Part shown: positions 1 through 12,012 of the stretch, piece by piece
How positions within the stretch are numbered: the first letter of the stretch is position 1
Layout of the letters: each line of letters starts with the position of its first letter
Assembly: GCA_023213315.1 (NCBI GenBank)
Contig: JAKCPI010000976.1
Span: 1-64,000 of the forward strand
DNA length: 64,000 bases
Reading direction: 5' to 3'
DNA from: Euborellia annulipes
Lineage: Eukaryota > Arthropoda > Insecta > Dermaptera > Anisolabididae
Translations under genes and position numbers: made by a program
The notes under the pieces: model-generated
Told to the model about the DNA's origin: nothing
Databases searched by the model: none
Seen by the model: the letters and a program-made list of their open reading frames with translations, nothing else

Positions 1-494
1 TCTCAGTTGAGTGCTGCCCGTCAGGAGCCTCTCTCTATTCTTTAGTAGTTTATCAATATTTAGTGTTTTTATTTAAGTGAAAAGTTATACAACCACCCCG
101 ACATCGCTTGGCAACCCACACCCTCATTAACTTCTTATTAAAGGTAATTAAAACTTTTTTTAACCAGAAAAAATCTTTACGAAATAAAATTCCTTTTTTT
201 CATTCATATTAAAATCATCTTCGAAAAATGATAGTTTAATATACTAAGAATACACTAGGATATATGTTTCAAAATAGTTATTAATTTTAAATTAACACTT
301 AATCCGCATTTCACCCTCATTACAAGTGATTAAAAATTTAATCGATTGTATAATTTGTATATTTAATTTTAATTTATAAAATGTTTCTTCATGAGCCGGT
401 CGGATTTTTAACTCTTGCTATAAATTGATTTCTAATTAAATATTTTATAAATAGACGAGTTTAAAAATCTGCTGTGACATAGCACACAACTTTC
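1..494. other. AT-rich non-coding DNA; possible 5' leader at its start
   Basis: No repeat or coding exon is recognised. The first 140 bases are less AT-rich, begin near an Inr-like TCAGTT, and end at AAAG followed by GTAATT, a possible splice donor. This could be a non-coding first exon, but there is no independent support. The end of the stretch (about 468-495) keeps CTGTGACATAGCACACAACTTTC, half of an HpF hairpin arm cut by the following palindrome. Confidence 0.2.
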
Positions 495-565
495 ATTTAA
501 TCAGGAAGCCGAAAGGAAATTTGCAGCCCGGAGATTGAATACAAAATATTTTATTTAATTTTTAC

Positions 566-596
566 TTGCCGACGTATCGGTCCATCATCAGGGCAA
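566..596 (-). ncRNA. Decayed hammerhead-ribozyme-like motif (left arm of P1)
   Basis: Read on the minus strand: stem I TTGCC (596-592), core CTGATGA (591-585), a very short TGGACC linker, GATAC (578-574), GTC (573-571), stem I GGCAA (570-566). Stem I pairs perfectly. The GAA box is GAT, so a required core adenine is missing and stem II is almost absent. It is probably inactive. Confidence 0.4.
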
Positions 597-648
597 TTGT
601 CAACAATACACATTAAAATACCTAAGATCGTGTATTGTTGTCAATTAT

Positions 649-691
649 TTGCCCTGATGAAGGTCGTGATGGACGACCGAAACGTCGGCAA
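649..691 (+). ncRNA. Hammerhead-ribozyme-like motif (right arm of P1)
   Basis: Stem I is TTGCC (649-653) with GGCAA (687-691). The core box CTGATGA is at 654-660. Stem II is GGTCGT (662-667) with ACGACC (673-678), six perfect pairs around a five-base loop. GAAAC is at 679-683 and the cleavage triplet GTC at 684-686. This is the type I hammerhead order. Two features depart from a textbook copy: an extra A (661) between CTGATGA and stem II, and a stem III reduced to AC/GT with no loop. Minimal stem III is known from retroelement hammerheads that work as dimers. The sequence shows the boxes; activity is inferred. Confidence 0.55.
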
Positions 692-759
692 CTAAAAATT
701 AAATAAAATATTTTTTTATTTAATCTCCTGACTGCAAAGCTCCTTTCGGCTTCCTGATT

Positions 760-1099
760 AATTTTTGAATTTTAATCAAAATCGTTAGAGCGAATTTTGA
801 GAAAATCGAAAAAAACTGAAAAAGTACATCAGTCAAGTACTAGTACTCTTTGGCCGATTTTGTTTAAAAGCTTATTTTCACACTCCAGGGAGATACCTAA
901 TTTAAATATAAAATTTCATCATCGTAGCTCAATTCCTTCATGCTTAAAATTGACAGACCATGTTGTGAAAACCCCTTTTTTGGATTCACGGGACCTCAAA
1001 ACGTGTATATCCATCAAAATCTCGACATTGGTAATTTCTGACATGAAACCAATACTTTCTCTCTATATATATTAACATATATATAGGTAAGAGGAAGTA
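760..1099 (+). mobile_element. HpF element, 5'-truncated copy
   Basis: This copy carries the right part of the HpF family: the GAGAAAATCGAAAAAAACTG block, the AGTACTAGTACT palindrome, the GGATTCACGGGACCTCAAAACGTG block and the terminal TA-rich hairpin ending in AGGTAAGAGGAAGTA. The open frame across it is not a gene: the same frame is broken differently in other copies. Confidence 0.85.
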
Positions 1100-2224
1100 A
1101 AAATTCTTTCACTGTCATTTAATTTATTTAAAACTCAGCTTTTCCTTTTTTTATTATTTATTTATTTATTTACACGGAGGATGATTACGATGAGTATCTC
1201 CCCCAGTCTAGAAAAACTTTTTTATATGAATAAATTATCAAGGTAGATAATTGTCATAGGAGCAAGGCTGACTATTTCTATCGGTGTCTTAAAAACATTT
1301 TTTTTTTTTTTAATTATATTTCTATAATTTAATTTAATAGTCTTATAAAATATGTGATTACCGCATCTATTTTTATTTCCTCAAGGCGCGTCCTAGAGCA
1401 AACCTTGTGTTTATTTCCCATTAAGGCTTGTTCGTACGGACAAAAACAACCTCTTAGCATTCAAGTCTCTAAATTTTTTTTTACTTCGAAATTTAATTAA
1501 AATAACGTTCCACTCTTTTTTGATCAGGGTGTAACGACGATGAAATTACCCCTTTTTAATTCAGTTTAATGTTGTGCAAATTTCTATCAAATAGTAAAAG
1601 CTCATTTGATAAATTTGAATGTTTTCTTCCTTTGGAATGGAGGGATTATTCTATTTACTTTACATTTGACGCCTAACTCTTCTATAGCTTCATCAATCAA
1701 GTCGCAGGGCTTTTGAAGGCCTAAGAAAAGACTTCAAGTGTGGTTGGGGGACGGGGGAGGGTTAATTCCAACTAAACTTGGCTTTTTATCAGCCCCCTTT
1801 CAGGGTTTTATTCCTCTATAGTTCTCATTAACCGAATTCCAGGAGTTCAAGAGGCTTTGTGAAAAAAAAAAATTATAATATATTGGGCTCTCTCTTTTAA
1901 GCCCATCATGGAGTTCTTTTTATAAAACACACACACACACACACACACACATACACACAAATCAAGCTTCCTCTTCTGTCAAGAGATGGAGAAAATTAAT
2001 CTAACAAACAAAAAAAAAACTGTAGGAAAATTATAATTAAAATTTCGATTTTTTTTTTTCTGGTTCGCTATTTAAGGAATTAGGGCCTAAAATGGCTTTA
2101 AATTACTATTCTAATAAAACTTTTAATCATTTTTTATTTGTACGAGTTATTTAATTTATAAATGTAGTGAGTTTATATTTATTTAAGACTCATCATCAAA
2201 TGATTTAGTAAACAAATTCTTTTT
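1100..2224. other. AT-rich non-coding DNA with a (CA)n microsatellite
   Basis: No exon or repeat family is recognised. An AC-repeat lies at about 1927-1953, and there are several homopolymer A and T runs. Confidence 0.5.
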
Positions 2225-2896
2225 TACTTTCTCTTACCTATGTATATATGTAATATATATATAGAGAGAAAGTATTGGATTCATGTCAAAAATTCGATGT
2301 CGAGATTTTGATGGATCTTCACGTTTTTGAGGTCCCCTGAATCCAAAAAAGTGGTTTTTCGCGACATGGTCTGTCTGTGGGTGGGTGGGTGGGTGGGTGT
2401 GTGTTCAATTTGAAGCATGAAGGAATTGAGCTACGAGGTTGAAATTTTATATTTAAGTTAAACTCCCCCCGGGACCGGAAAAATAAGCTTTTAATCAAAA
2501 TCGGCCAAAGAGTACTAGTACTTTACTGATGTACTTTTTCAGTTTTTTTCGATTTTCTTAAAATTTGCTGCAACGATTTTTTTTTTTAATTCAAAAATCA
2601 ATTATTTTTTAGATGCTCTTTCAAATGTATATTCTCATTTTGCAATTGAAATCTTCTGAAGACCACTTTACTCTTGTATTTCATAGGGAAGATAGGAGAA
2701 ATGGTTGCCATGGTAACAAAATATAAATATTTTCCCATACTTATAAATTTTACATCTGAATTCAAATGTTCCGTACTGTCGGGAACTAAATACATGTCGA
2801 CACAAAAAATCTGGTGTGACAAGCACAGTACACAACTTTCGATTACCGAAGGTAAGAGAAAGTTGTGTGCTGTGAGCCAGTCACATCAGATTTTGG
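2225..2896 (-). mobile_element. HpF element, complete copy
   Basis: On the minus strand it starts with the palindrome (about 2802-2896), passes through the block around TTACCATGGCAACCATT, a GGGTGGGTGGGTG tract (about 2378-2400), and ends with the TA-rich terminal hairpin and AGGTAAGAGAAAGTA at 2225. Copies lack any long open frame, so mobilisation must have been in trans. The superfamily is unknown. Confidence 0.85.
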
Positions 2897-3217
2897 TTTT
2901 TTTTTGTAAGTAATTGGTGAACTCTTAAACTTCCCGGAAGATAAACCTTTGACTTTGAAGTGTTCTATTCACTCTTTACACTTAACGGGGACCTCGAAAA
3001 TTTACTCCGAGATTACAAATGTAATAGTTTTTTAAGTGTATAAAATATGTAAAATTTAAGAATAAACCACACATTTTTATTAGCAATTTTGAATTTTTTT
3101 CTGATACCTCGATGAAAGGCTTATTATTGAAAATTTTTTAAATTTATTGGATTAAGATAAGGCAGACTTTAATAAGAAAAATAAAATATTTGTTTTTTAT
3201 AAGTAGAGATGCATGGC
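2897..3217. other. AT-rich non-coding DNA
   Basis: Nothing recognisable was found. Confidence 0.5.
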
Positions 3218-3335
3218 ACGAAGGAAGCTTCTATTGAATAAATCAACCCCTTTTAAAAAGACGTTTCGGCCAAATTTATTGAAACATCCTCAGTTGAAAA
3301 TGATTTCTTAAAAGGAGGTTTATTCAATAGAGACT
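3218..3335. repeat. Palindrome P2 with a degenerate hammerhead-like core
   Basis: The arms CTATTGAATAAATC (about 3231) and ATTTATTCAATAG-like sequence (about 3317) flank a core. On the minus strand it reads CTGAGGA (3293-3287), GGCC, GAAAC (3267-3263) and GTC (3262-3260). CTGAGGA satisfies CTGANGA, but stem II is only weakly paired and stem I is not convincing. Confidence 0.5.
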
Positions 3336-3396
3336 GATTTCATCTGTATCTTATCTCATCAATTCTTCACAGCCACATTACTTTATTAACATTTAC

Positions 3397-3722
3397 TTTC
3401 TCTTACCCTATATGATTTAAAATATATAGAGAAATTATTGAATCAATGTCAAAAATTGTATTTTGAAATGTTGATGGATATACATGTTTTGAGACTCCCC
3501 TGAATCCAAAAAAGTGGGTCCAACAAAATGTTCTGTGTTTCTTAAATATAAAGCAAAAAGAAAATGAGCTATAATGTTTAAATTTTATATTTCGTCCACT
3601 TTCAAGTTTAATCAAATTTTATATTCAGTGAGATACAGAAAAAATCTGGTGTGAGAAGCACGGAACATAATTTTCAATTACGTAGACAAGAGAAATTTGT
3701 GTGTGCAACCATTCACTCCAGG
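3397..3722 (-). mobile_element. HpF element, degenerate copy
   Basis: The terminal ACTTTCTCTTACC with a TA-rich stretch and the ACTCCCCTGAATCCAAAAAAG block are present. The middle is deleted and a decayed hairpin (TCTGGTGTGAGAAGCAC) lies at about 3645-3722. Confidence 0.7.
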
Positions 3723-4289
3723 AAATTTTTTTATTTTGGATGTTAAGTTGTTAACATAAACATTGTTTTAGAGTTTTATCCAAATTTATCTTTTGACTAT
3801 TCAATAATAGTGATAGTTTATAGTAATTTTTCAAAATTATTTAATAAGATGTCTCTTCAACGAATATTTTCGCCTAGGCACTAAATTTATATTTATATTT
3901 CACTAAACTTTAGGTGCAGCTATATTTGTTTGATTTTAATTTATAGTCAATTCCAACTTCAGAGGCTGAATATAGAAAAATACGTACACTGTACCAACAA
4001 CTCTCAGAACTCTTGTTTCTCATACACTCCCCATCTGAGATTCAGCAGTAGTTGAATTTTCTTACTAAAAACGTACCTGTTGGCTTTATTAAATATAATT
4101 TTATATTTTGAAATGTATTCAAAACAAAATATCTACATCGTATATGTTTTTAGTTCTCTTTCTCGAAATCAGTTCAATTAAAAATAGTCCCGGTTAAAAC
4201 TCTTTTTAGTACCTACCTTTAAAATATTTTTATAAGCATAAATCGAATTTTAATAGATATAATCCAATTAGATTTTATAATTAAATTTG
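3723..4289. other. AT-rich non-coding DNA
   Basis: Nothing recognisable was found. Confidence 0.5.
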
Positions 4290-4660
4290 GATATTAAATG
4301 TGAAGGCCGAAGATCTAAAAATTACCTTGGCAATTTCAGGGCTTATTAGGGCATTTCTGGGACAGAGGAAAAGAGAGAGCGGGATACTCAATTTAGGGTA
4401 GGGATGTCGTCGTCCTTGAGGACTCTCGAACACTCCATTTGAGGCGTGAGATTTGTTTGTTCCCTTTTCCCTTTGGCGATGTCCAGTCTGTCTAATTAAT
4501 TCTCTTAACGCCTTTTGGCAGTTAATTAAAATAGCTCGGCGAAGAGACTCATAAAACCTGAGAGAGAGAGTGCGAGGTCATCAATTTGAGTGGAAAAATT
4601 GCCGCCGAGATGTCTCCTCTCTGTTTAACCTCGAAATTGTCGTAATCGTAATAGCAAAGT
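4290..4660. other. Unique GC-enriched non-coding island
   Basis: The stretch is non-repetitive and clearly less AT-rich than its surroundings. It contains TAATTAATT and AGTTAATTAAAAT homeodomain-type motifs, an AGAGAGAGAG tract and no convincing exon. It could be a conserved regulatory element. That is inference only. Confidence 0.3.
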
Positions 4661-6797
4661 ACAGGGTGAATCTAGAAATGTACTTGATGCTCGTAAAACT
4701 TTCAGCTCCCATGATCAATCTTTTTTGTTTTCATTTTCTGAAGTTGTTAGGTCGAAAAAAGATAAAATTAAGTTTTACAGAAATCTGCAGTTTTTTAATA
4801 AATTTTCCGGATAAATTGTTTTGCACTTGTTATAAAATTACAAATATTCTATCATAAATTTAAATATTCTGCAAAATTCATACCCAGAAAGCTAGGACTA
4901 AAATTCTTTTAAGCTCAGCTTACAACTCCTCTCTAAACTTTGACAACGGTCTCAATTATAGATAATAATGCGGCCAGCTCGGTGGGAATTGATATTGTCC
5001 TTCACTGAACTTGAAAAAATAACTATAATTAACCGAAATTAAGAAATAATACTTCATATTTACAGCTGTGAAATCTTTCAAATTACTATTAATCCCCTGA
5101 ATATTCATCCTGTTCATGACCTCTGCTCTGTGCTCCTCGATCAGCATTTGAGAAAAAAGCAGTTGAAAAAAATTTATTAAGAGGCATAAAATTAGAGTAC
5201 AAGATCCAAATATGAAACATATACTGTGCTGTGAGTCTTTTGAACAGCAATTCTCACAGTTATAAGTTTTCCAACCTTTCGTCTGATTCAGAACAATTCA
5301 CATCTTAACCACTGTTTGCCGTGTTTGTCTTGCTTGTATGGTTGAAGCAGTAAATAAGCTCCTCGTCTGCGCTTTCCTCGTTGTCTCTGGATAATATTAG
5401 GAGCCAACACGTTTTTACATTTGACAGAACCTAATCTCGAAACTATAACAGTTAGCTAAAAAAATAAGTGTATGTTAAAATTAACGTTCTTCTCCAATCT
5501 AATTACCACTATAGCAGTTTGAACATATCACTTTTAGTAGTTGTAGAATAGCTGTGAAGTGCCTCCTCCAAAATGTTCATAAATTCAAAAACCAAACAAA
5601 TATTTTTCACAACTTGTACTGACAACAGATAAGTCCATTTAACGTCGCTGCAGATAGAGGAACCTAGAGGTGCTATAATAGTTATAATTTTTTTCGCTTC
5701 GTTGCAGCCTATAGGAGAGCCAAAAATATGGTATCCGATATTGGGCGCCTATCCGATAATCTGCTACTTTCCCCTATAAAAAAATAAAAAAAAAAAAAAA
5801 ACTAAAAATCTCCATGATTATAAAAAATGAATTCTCCCTCTGTTTCCTTATTGATTTTATTTCGGCGTAAAATAACTTATAACCCCCATTTGGACAAAAA
5901 GGTTCATTTAGAATTTTGGTAATTAATTTACGTCATTTAATGGTCTTTTATAATTACCTTCTTTCTCCACTTGTTACTTATTCCCTGAAAAGTTCATTAA
6001 ACTCTATAAATGTAAAATATTCTAGTAAAATTTGTCGTGCATATAATTTCTTTGGAATTAATTTAAATTATAGACCTATGTGAAACTTTGTTACTTGCCA
6101 GAGACTCATTTGGTCGAACGTCATTAAGGACCCATCAGGGGAATGTTTTTTTTTCTTTCTTTTTTATTTGAATAACGTTTGTTAATAATAATTTTTATTG
6201 TCTAATAATATATGGCTTACTTTTAAATTCTCTTTTGTACCATTTAGACCTAAACGACTTGAAATAGTTCGAATGAGCAAATCTTCTGTTTATAGGCTAC
6301 TATTTTGATTAAAAAGAAAAAATAGGGTTTCCAATTATCCCAAGCTCTCAGCTCTGAGGTATCGTCTTTGTTTTTTTATTTAATAATTTCCTTTTTGGAT
6401 GCTGTGAATGCAGAGTAGGCATATATGCTAATATAATAAAAGATACATATTGATTTGTTTCAACGGGAGTTTTTTGGCATCTGAGGCCATTTAGACATGA
6501 AGTTATATATAAATTTCTACAATTTACCCTTTCACTGGACCCTAGTAGATTTCGCTTTTCTTGTACTGTACACAGAATAATGCCTTGTCTACCATCTTGA
6601 GCGACAAAAATTATTTAAATTAAATTATATTAGCTTACAATTGATGTTTGGCCCGGACTCGATTTGCCTCATATCTCGAAAAAACTATTATGCCTTGTAT
6701 ATTACAGACTAGAACAAAGTAAGATGGTTTGGTGCCTAACTAGGCGTATTTTTATTTTTTAAAAGATTTTTACCAAAAATAAATTTGTGACTGATTA
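4661..6797. other. Non-coding DNA
   Basis: No exon is recognised. TACAGGGTGAATCTAG near 4661 resembles the terminus of a DNA transposon, but no partner end was found. Confidence 0.4.
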
Positions 6798-6924
6798 AGA
6801 CCCATTCTACATAAGCGCTTTTGGCGCATTTATAACTAACTCCGCGTGAAAATTTTGCCTATTCTACACGAACGTTTTTGACGCGTTTCAAACGCACCAA
6901 AAGCGCTCGAGTAGAATGGGGTCT
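6798..6924. mobile_element. Short MITE with ~30-bp inverted termini
   Basis: The left end AGACCCATTCTAC with AGCGCTTTTGG is mirrored by CCAAAAGCGCT and GTAGAATGGGGTCT at the right, giving a ~127-bp foldback. The flanks show no clear duplication. A poly-G run (about 6949-6960) follows. The superfamily is not determined. Confidence 0.65.
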
Positions 6925-8219
6925 AGGAAGTGGTTGCGACACCCGGAGGGGGGGGGGGGGCTCGCTAACAAGATGACTGGCTACGCCTATGTATATTATT
7001 TTAAAATTTTACATTCTTCTAATTTTCAATAATATAATTATCGTATATTAATATTTTTCTTCTGATTTTTATATTGTCTACCTAGAGATTAATACTAGGC
7101 TATATTTTTTTCGATGGGTGATAGTGTAAAATTTATTCAGGGTTTCATGAATGTTTGCTATGCTACTGACCGTTGTTTTCTCTAAGTTTTTTATATTACA
7201 CTTTCGATTTAAAATAAATTGAGAAAAAAAAAGAAAATATTTATATTATTATTATAGTGTTTAAATTTCAACCATAAATCGTTGTCTAAATAACTGCAAG
7301 ATAGCTATCTTTTTGCATCACCCCCTTCCCCCCACCTCTCCTCCAATTAATCTGCAATTCATTATTATTCACCTAAAGCGTTAATAATAATAATTAGGAC
7401 GGACGCATCTCGTGGGGTGAATGGACACTTAATTGGCTCTTGATGAGCAACTAAATAAATAATAACACCATGTAAGCGAAATTACCCCCGGGGGAGTAAT
7501 AAATAAATTCAAAAGTGGGGTGGGGTCGAGGCGGATTGAGAAAAATGTCGTTTGACGCCGGACATCATCAGATATGGCTGAAATTTAATTATAATCATTA
7601 AAAAAAAAAAAATTAAAAAGATAAGCAAAAAGAAAATTTATAACTATATTAACTTCATTACTTTACTAATTATAATAGATAAATAACGAATGAATTTTTT
7701 TTTTATCTTTTATTTTAGCTTCCCCCCTCTTTTATTTTAAAAGATGAAGAATTTTTTCTCTGATGTTCTTCAATTAAAAATTTTTAATTGTCATCTTGAT
7801 AGTAATAATACTTTATTAAGAGAGATCAAATACTTTTTCTATAGTCGAAAAATATTCAATTTTTTTTAGGCTGACTTTATAATATGAAACAAATCTTCAA
7901 ATATTTCCCCGTGAGGACATATTAATTATAAGTAATATGTCATGATCTATAGATCATGTTCTTTATTGCCTTTTTCTATAGATATTGTTTTTCAACTTTT
8001 AAGCTAGAGGTATATTGGAGCGAATCGGGACACATCGCATTATAAAATGTTCTTAAACACTCCTTTGGAGGCAGTAACTCCAATTTTTGCATTTAGGTGG
8101 GCTTAGCTTTTGCATTTGTGTTTTGATCTGATCGGTCTCAATAAGTGCTTACTGCTAAATAATTTATTTAGCAAATATTTTACATTGCTTAACCTTCTTG
8201 CATTCCATCTTCAGTGCCT
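6925..8219. other. Non-coding DNA with a unique island at about 7320-7520
   Basis: Mostly AT-rich. The island has CAATTAATCTGCAATTC, TAATAATTAGG and a GGACGGACGCATCTCGTG stretch, is non-repetitive within this window and contains no open frame. It is a candidate regulatory element, unproven. Confidence 0.3.
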
Positions 8220-8313
8220 TCAGAGGCGTAAATAAAACCCCCCGCTGACCCCACAATGCGGGGGGGGGGCGCAGCATGTCAAGGGGTGCAGAGACCCTGA
8301 GGTCCGCCTCTTG
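8220..8313. mobile_element. Possible hAT-like MITE relic
   Basis: CAGAGGCGTAAAT at the left and GTCCGCCTCTTG at the right are roughly inverted, with poly-C and poly-G tracts between them. This resembles the hAT termini at 15667 and 25146. No target-site duplication is visible. Confidence 0.3.
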
Positions 8314-8430
8314 TCTTATAGGTTTTCAATTTTGGCATTCGTCAATATCTCTATCCTCTCGGCTATAATATGAAGTTTATTTAAAAAAATATATAAATAT
8401 ATACTCCTGACCCAAAACTCCAAAAATAAA

Positions 8431-9104
8431 AAAATCTGGTGTGACTCGCACAGCACACAACTTTCTCTTACCTTCGGTAATCGAAAGTTGTGTACTGTGC
8501 TTGTCACACCAGATTTTTTGTGTCGACATATATTTAGTTCCCGACAGTACGGAACATATGAATTCACACTGTGTCAGATGTAAAATTTATAGGTATGGGA
8601 AAATATTTATATTTTGTTACCATGGCAACCATTTCTCCTATCTTCCCTATGAAATACAAGAGTAAAGTGGTCTTCAGAAGATTTCAATCACAAAATGAGA
8701 ATATACATTTTAAAGAGAATCTAAAAAATAATTGATTTTTGAATTTTAATCAAAATCGTTAGAGCGAATTTTGAGAAAATCGAAAAAAACTGAAAAAGTA
8801 CATCAGTAAAGTACTAGTACTCTTTGGCCGATTTTGATTAAAAGCTTATTTTCACGCCCTAGGAGGGTGCCTAACTTAAATATAAAATTTCAACCTCCTA
8901 GCTCAATTCCTTCATGCTTAAAATTGAACACACACAGACAGACAGACAGACAGACAGACAGACCATGTCGCGAAAACCACTTTTTTGGATTCAGGGGACC
9001 TCAAAACGTGAAGATCCACCAAAATCTCGACATCGAATTTTTGACATGAATCCAATACTTTCTCTCTATATATATATTACATATATACATAGGTAAGAGA
9101 AAGT
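8431..9104 (+). mobile_element. HpF element, complete copy, first of a tandem pair
   Basis: The ~90-bp near-palindrome is at 8431-8520, then the TTACCATGGCAACC block, the AGTACTAGTACT block, a GACA microsatellite (about 8936-8962), and the terminal hairpin ending AGGTAAGAGAAAGTA. A second copy begins immediately. The element ends share the inverted motif ACTTTCTCTTACC / GGTAAGAGAAAGT. Confidence 0.9.
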
Positions 9105-10386
9105 AAAAAAATCTGGTGTGACTGGCGCACAGCACACAACTTTCTCTTACCTTCGGTAATCGAAAGTTGTGTACTGTGCTTGTCACACCAGATTTTTTGT
9201 GTCGACATGTATTTAGTTCCCGGCAGTAGGGAATATTTGAATTCAGATGTAAAATTTATAAGTATGGGAAAATATTTATATTTTGTTACCATGGCAACCA
9301 TTTCTCCTATCTTTCCTATGAAGCACAAGAGTAAAGTGTGCTTCAAACAATTTTGAGGGCAAAACGAGAATATACATTGAAAGGTGAAAGAGCATCTAAA
9401 AAATAATTGATTTTTGAATTTTAATCAAAATCGTTAGAGCGAATTTTGAGAAAATCGAAAAAAACTGAAAATGTACATCAGTAAAGTACTAGTACTCTTT
9501 GGCCGATTTTGATTAAAAGCTTATTTTTCCGGTCCCGGGGGCTGTTTAACTTAAATATAAAATTTCAACCTCGTAGCTCAATTCCTTCATGCTTAAAAGT
9601 GAACACAGACACACACACACACCCACCCACACACCCACCTAGGGCTGGACGGTAATGGATTTTCATTACCGACCTCGATAATGAAAAAAAAACCGGTTTT
9701 TCTCGAAAGTCGGTAAAAATTTTTTACCGCCCGCGGAACCAAAGTTTGCCGCCGCGGAACATTTTTTTTTCCGCGGAACCAAAATTTTTCCCCGACCGGA
9801 AAAATATTTTACCTTTTTTTTAGAGAGCCAATTTTTTGCCGAAACATTTTTTTTCCCCGCGGAACCAAAATTTTTTCCCGCCCGGAAAAATATTTTACCT
9901 TTTTTTTAGAGAGCCAATTTTTTGCCGAAACATTTTTTTTTCCCCCGCGGAACCAAAATTTTTTCCCGGCCGGAAAAATATTTTACCTTTTTTTTAGAGA
10001 CGCCAATTTTTTGCCGCCGCGGAACCACAATTTGGTTTGCCGCCGCGGAACATTTTTTTTCTCGCCGAACCAAAATTTTTTACCGCCCGAAAAAATAGGT
10101 TTTTACCGACTTTCGAAAAAAAAAACGGTTTTTATCGAATTAGAGGTTCGTTACCGCGTTTTCGGTAAAAAATTTTTACCGGTTTTTACCGGTAAACCGG
10201 TTTACCGTCCAGCCCTACACCCACCCACCCACCCACAGACAGACCATGTCGCGAAAACCACTTTTTTGGATTCAGGGGACCTCAAAACGTGAAGATCCAT
10301 CAAAATCTCGACATCGAATTTTTGACATGAATCCAATACTTTCTCTCTATATATATATTACATATATACATAGGTAAGAGAAAGTA
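9105..10386 (+). mobile_element. HpF element, second tandem copy, split by a hAT element
   Basis: The layout matches the preceding copy. Its CCCACCCA simple repeat is interrupted by a 578-bp hAT-type element at 9640-10217, and the HpF sequence resumes at ACAGACAGACCATG. Confidence 0.9.
9640..10217. mobile_element. Non-autonomous hAT element (hAT-D) with internal tandem repeats
   Basis: The termini TAGGGCTGGACGGTAA and TTACCGTCCAGCCCTA are perfect inverted repeats. The 8-bp duplication CACCCACC lies at 9632-9639 and 10218-10225, as expected for hAT; the flank is itself repetitive, so the TSD alone is weaker than usual. The interior holds about three copies of an 86-88-bp unit containing CCGCGGAACCAAAA (starting 9771, 9857 and 9945). 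No transposase is encoded. Confidence 0.8.
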
Positions 10387-10936
10387 AAATGCTTTAATAA
10401 ATTAACAAAACATTATTTTCTATAAATGTCTAATATTAAAAAAACTAATTAGATCTAATATTTATTTTTTATTTCATCTTAACGTAGTAATGAGATTTAA
10501 TTTTTACTAACAAGAACCTAAAGGGTAAAAAACAATATTCTTTTCAACAAAAGTTGTTCAAAATTTTGGATAGAATAATAATTTATTAACCATCAATTCC
10601 AAATTTTGGCTTATCTGGACCTCAGTCCATTCATTTCATCAGCCTGCCTACTTTATTAACATTTTATTTTTATTTATTTATTTATTTTTTTTTTTTTTTT
10701 TTTTTTTTTTCAAAAAAAAAAGATGACATTTTATTTTTTTCTGTCTGACTTTTATAATAAAGTTTAATGTATGTCTTAAAATTTTAATTATTAAATTGAC
10801 TTTTATATTTAAATTAATTAAATTTGAACATCAAGAAGAAATCAAATAGAGAAATGTGCATTTATTTATTTATTTGCTAATTTTAACAAGCTCTTAATAT
10901 ATTTTTTTTTTTAATAATTTTATTTTTCAATAATAA
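10387..10936. other. AT-rich non-coding DNA
   Basis: A T homopolymer of about 26 bases lies near 10685-10710. Nothing else is recognised. Confidence 0.5.
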
Positions 10937-11190
10937 CTTTTTTTTAATGGCTTCCATTGTTGAGGCGATCTATTCTCGGCTCTCCCCTCTCCCAGTTCCC
11001 TCGCGAACAAGCTTCTCCCCCCCCACGCGCCTCCTTCCCTCCCTCCCTCCCGCCGACTGCTCATGCGCGTGGCTCAATTCTCTCAGATGAGTTGGACGCC
11101 TGATGCAAGTTGGCCATCTCCTGTTTCCCTCTGTGTTTCTCCTTAAAAAAAAATCTTCAAATATCCAGGTGATCTGATCCATTATATTTT
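10937..11190. other. GC-rich unique patch
   Basis: Pyrimidine-rich, with CACGCGCC, CTCATGCGCGTGG and repeated CCCTCCCT. The open frames across it are low-complexity and lack splice support. A promoter or regulatory role is possible. Confidence 0.25.
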
Positions 11191-12012
11191 ATTCACTTAT
11201 TTATTTTAAGATTTGAATTCTAAGAACAAATAATATAAAATAAATAGTCACATAATGATTTTTGGAACTTTTTTACTTTCTCTTACTCTAAATATGAAAT
11301 TTTTTACGATTCTTTTCAATAAATATATACTCTCTGGTTTATTATTGACCAATTTTTTTTATATTATTGATTCTTATACCCCAATGGCCTTAGGCTGGAA
11401 GGAGCAAATAAATTTAAAAAAAAAATTATAGATTCTTAAATAATATTCATTCTTTTAATGAATTTTTTTTTTTTAACTTTTTCATTTACAACTGAACCAT
11501 ATTGTTTGAAAAATTATTGAATTATATTTATTTTTAAGGCCATTTAAACATTGACGATGGAATATTTTTACTTATAGTTGCTCATGCATTCATGTAGGTT
11601 ATATTCTTTGAAAGTGTGATCTTTCACATAGCCAAATGAAGAGTATCGAAACTTCTAGAATAACATTATTATTGGTTATGATAATGGCTTAAACATTTTT
11701 ATTCTACATTTTTTCCATTTATTCGTTTTTAATTATTTTCTTTCACTCTCACACACCATTTGGAAGACATTTTAAGATATATTAGAGATAAAAATTCACA
11801 TTTTTAATAAAAAAAAATCTCATTCAATCTGTCACTAATCAACGGGAAGGACGATCCTAGCGATAATTTCCCCCTAAAATGAGATGCTTTTGAAAATGTA
11901 TACATTTTTACATGGACTCTCACAGACTCAAACATTTATATGGTTGTGAAATAGCACCATTAAAATTGTTCTCTAGATCCTCCCCTCCATTGCACTCATT
12001 TGTAACATCGAT
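11191..12012. other. AT-rich non-coding DNA
   Basis: A lone ACTTTCTCTTACTC (about 11274) is the only trace of an HpF end. Confidence 0.45.

Larger units (their letters stand above)
495..757. repeat. Long palindrome P1 with a hammerhead-like core in both arms
   Basis: The outer arms pair over more than 100 bases: ATCAGGAAGCCGAAAGG at the left is mirrored by CCTTTCGGCTTCCTGAT at the right. The arms contain CTGATGA and GA(A/T)AC-GTC boxes in opposite orientation. The palindrome splits an HpF copy, whose broken hairpin lies to the left and whose body resumes at 760. I interpret it as an inverted-repeat retroelement remnant, probably Penelope-like; no protein-coding part is present. Confidence 0.75.
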
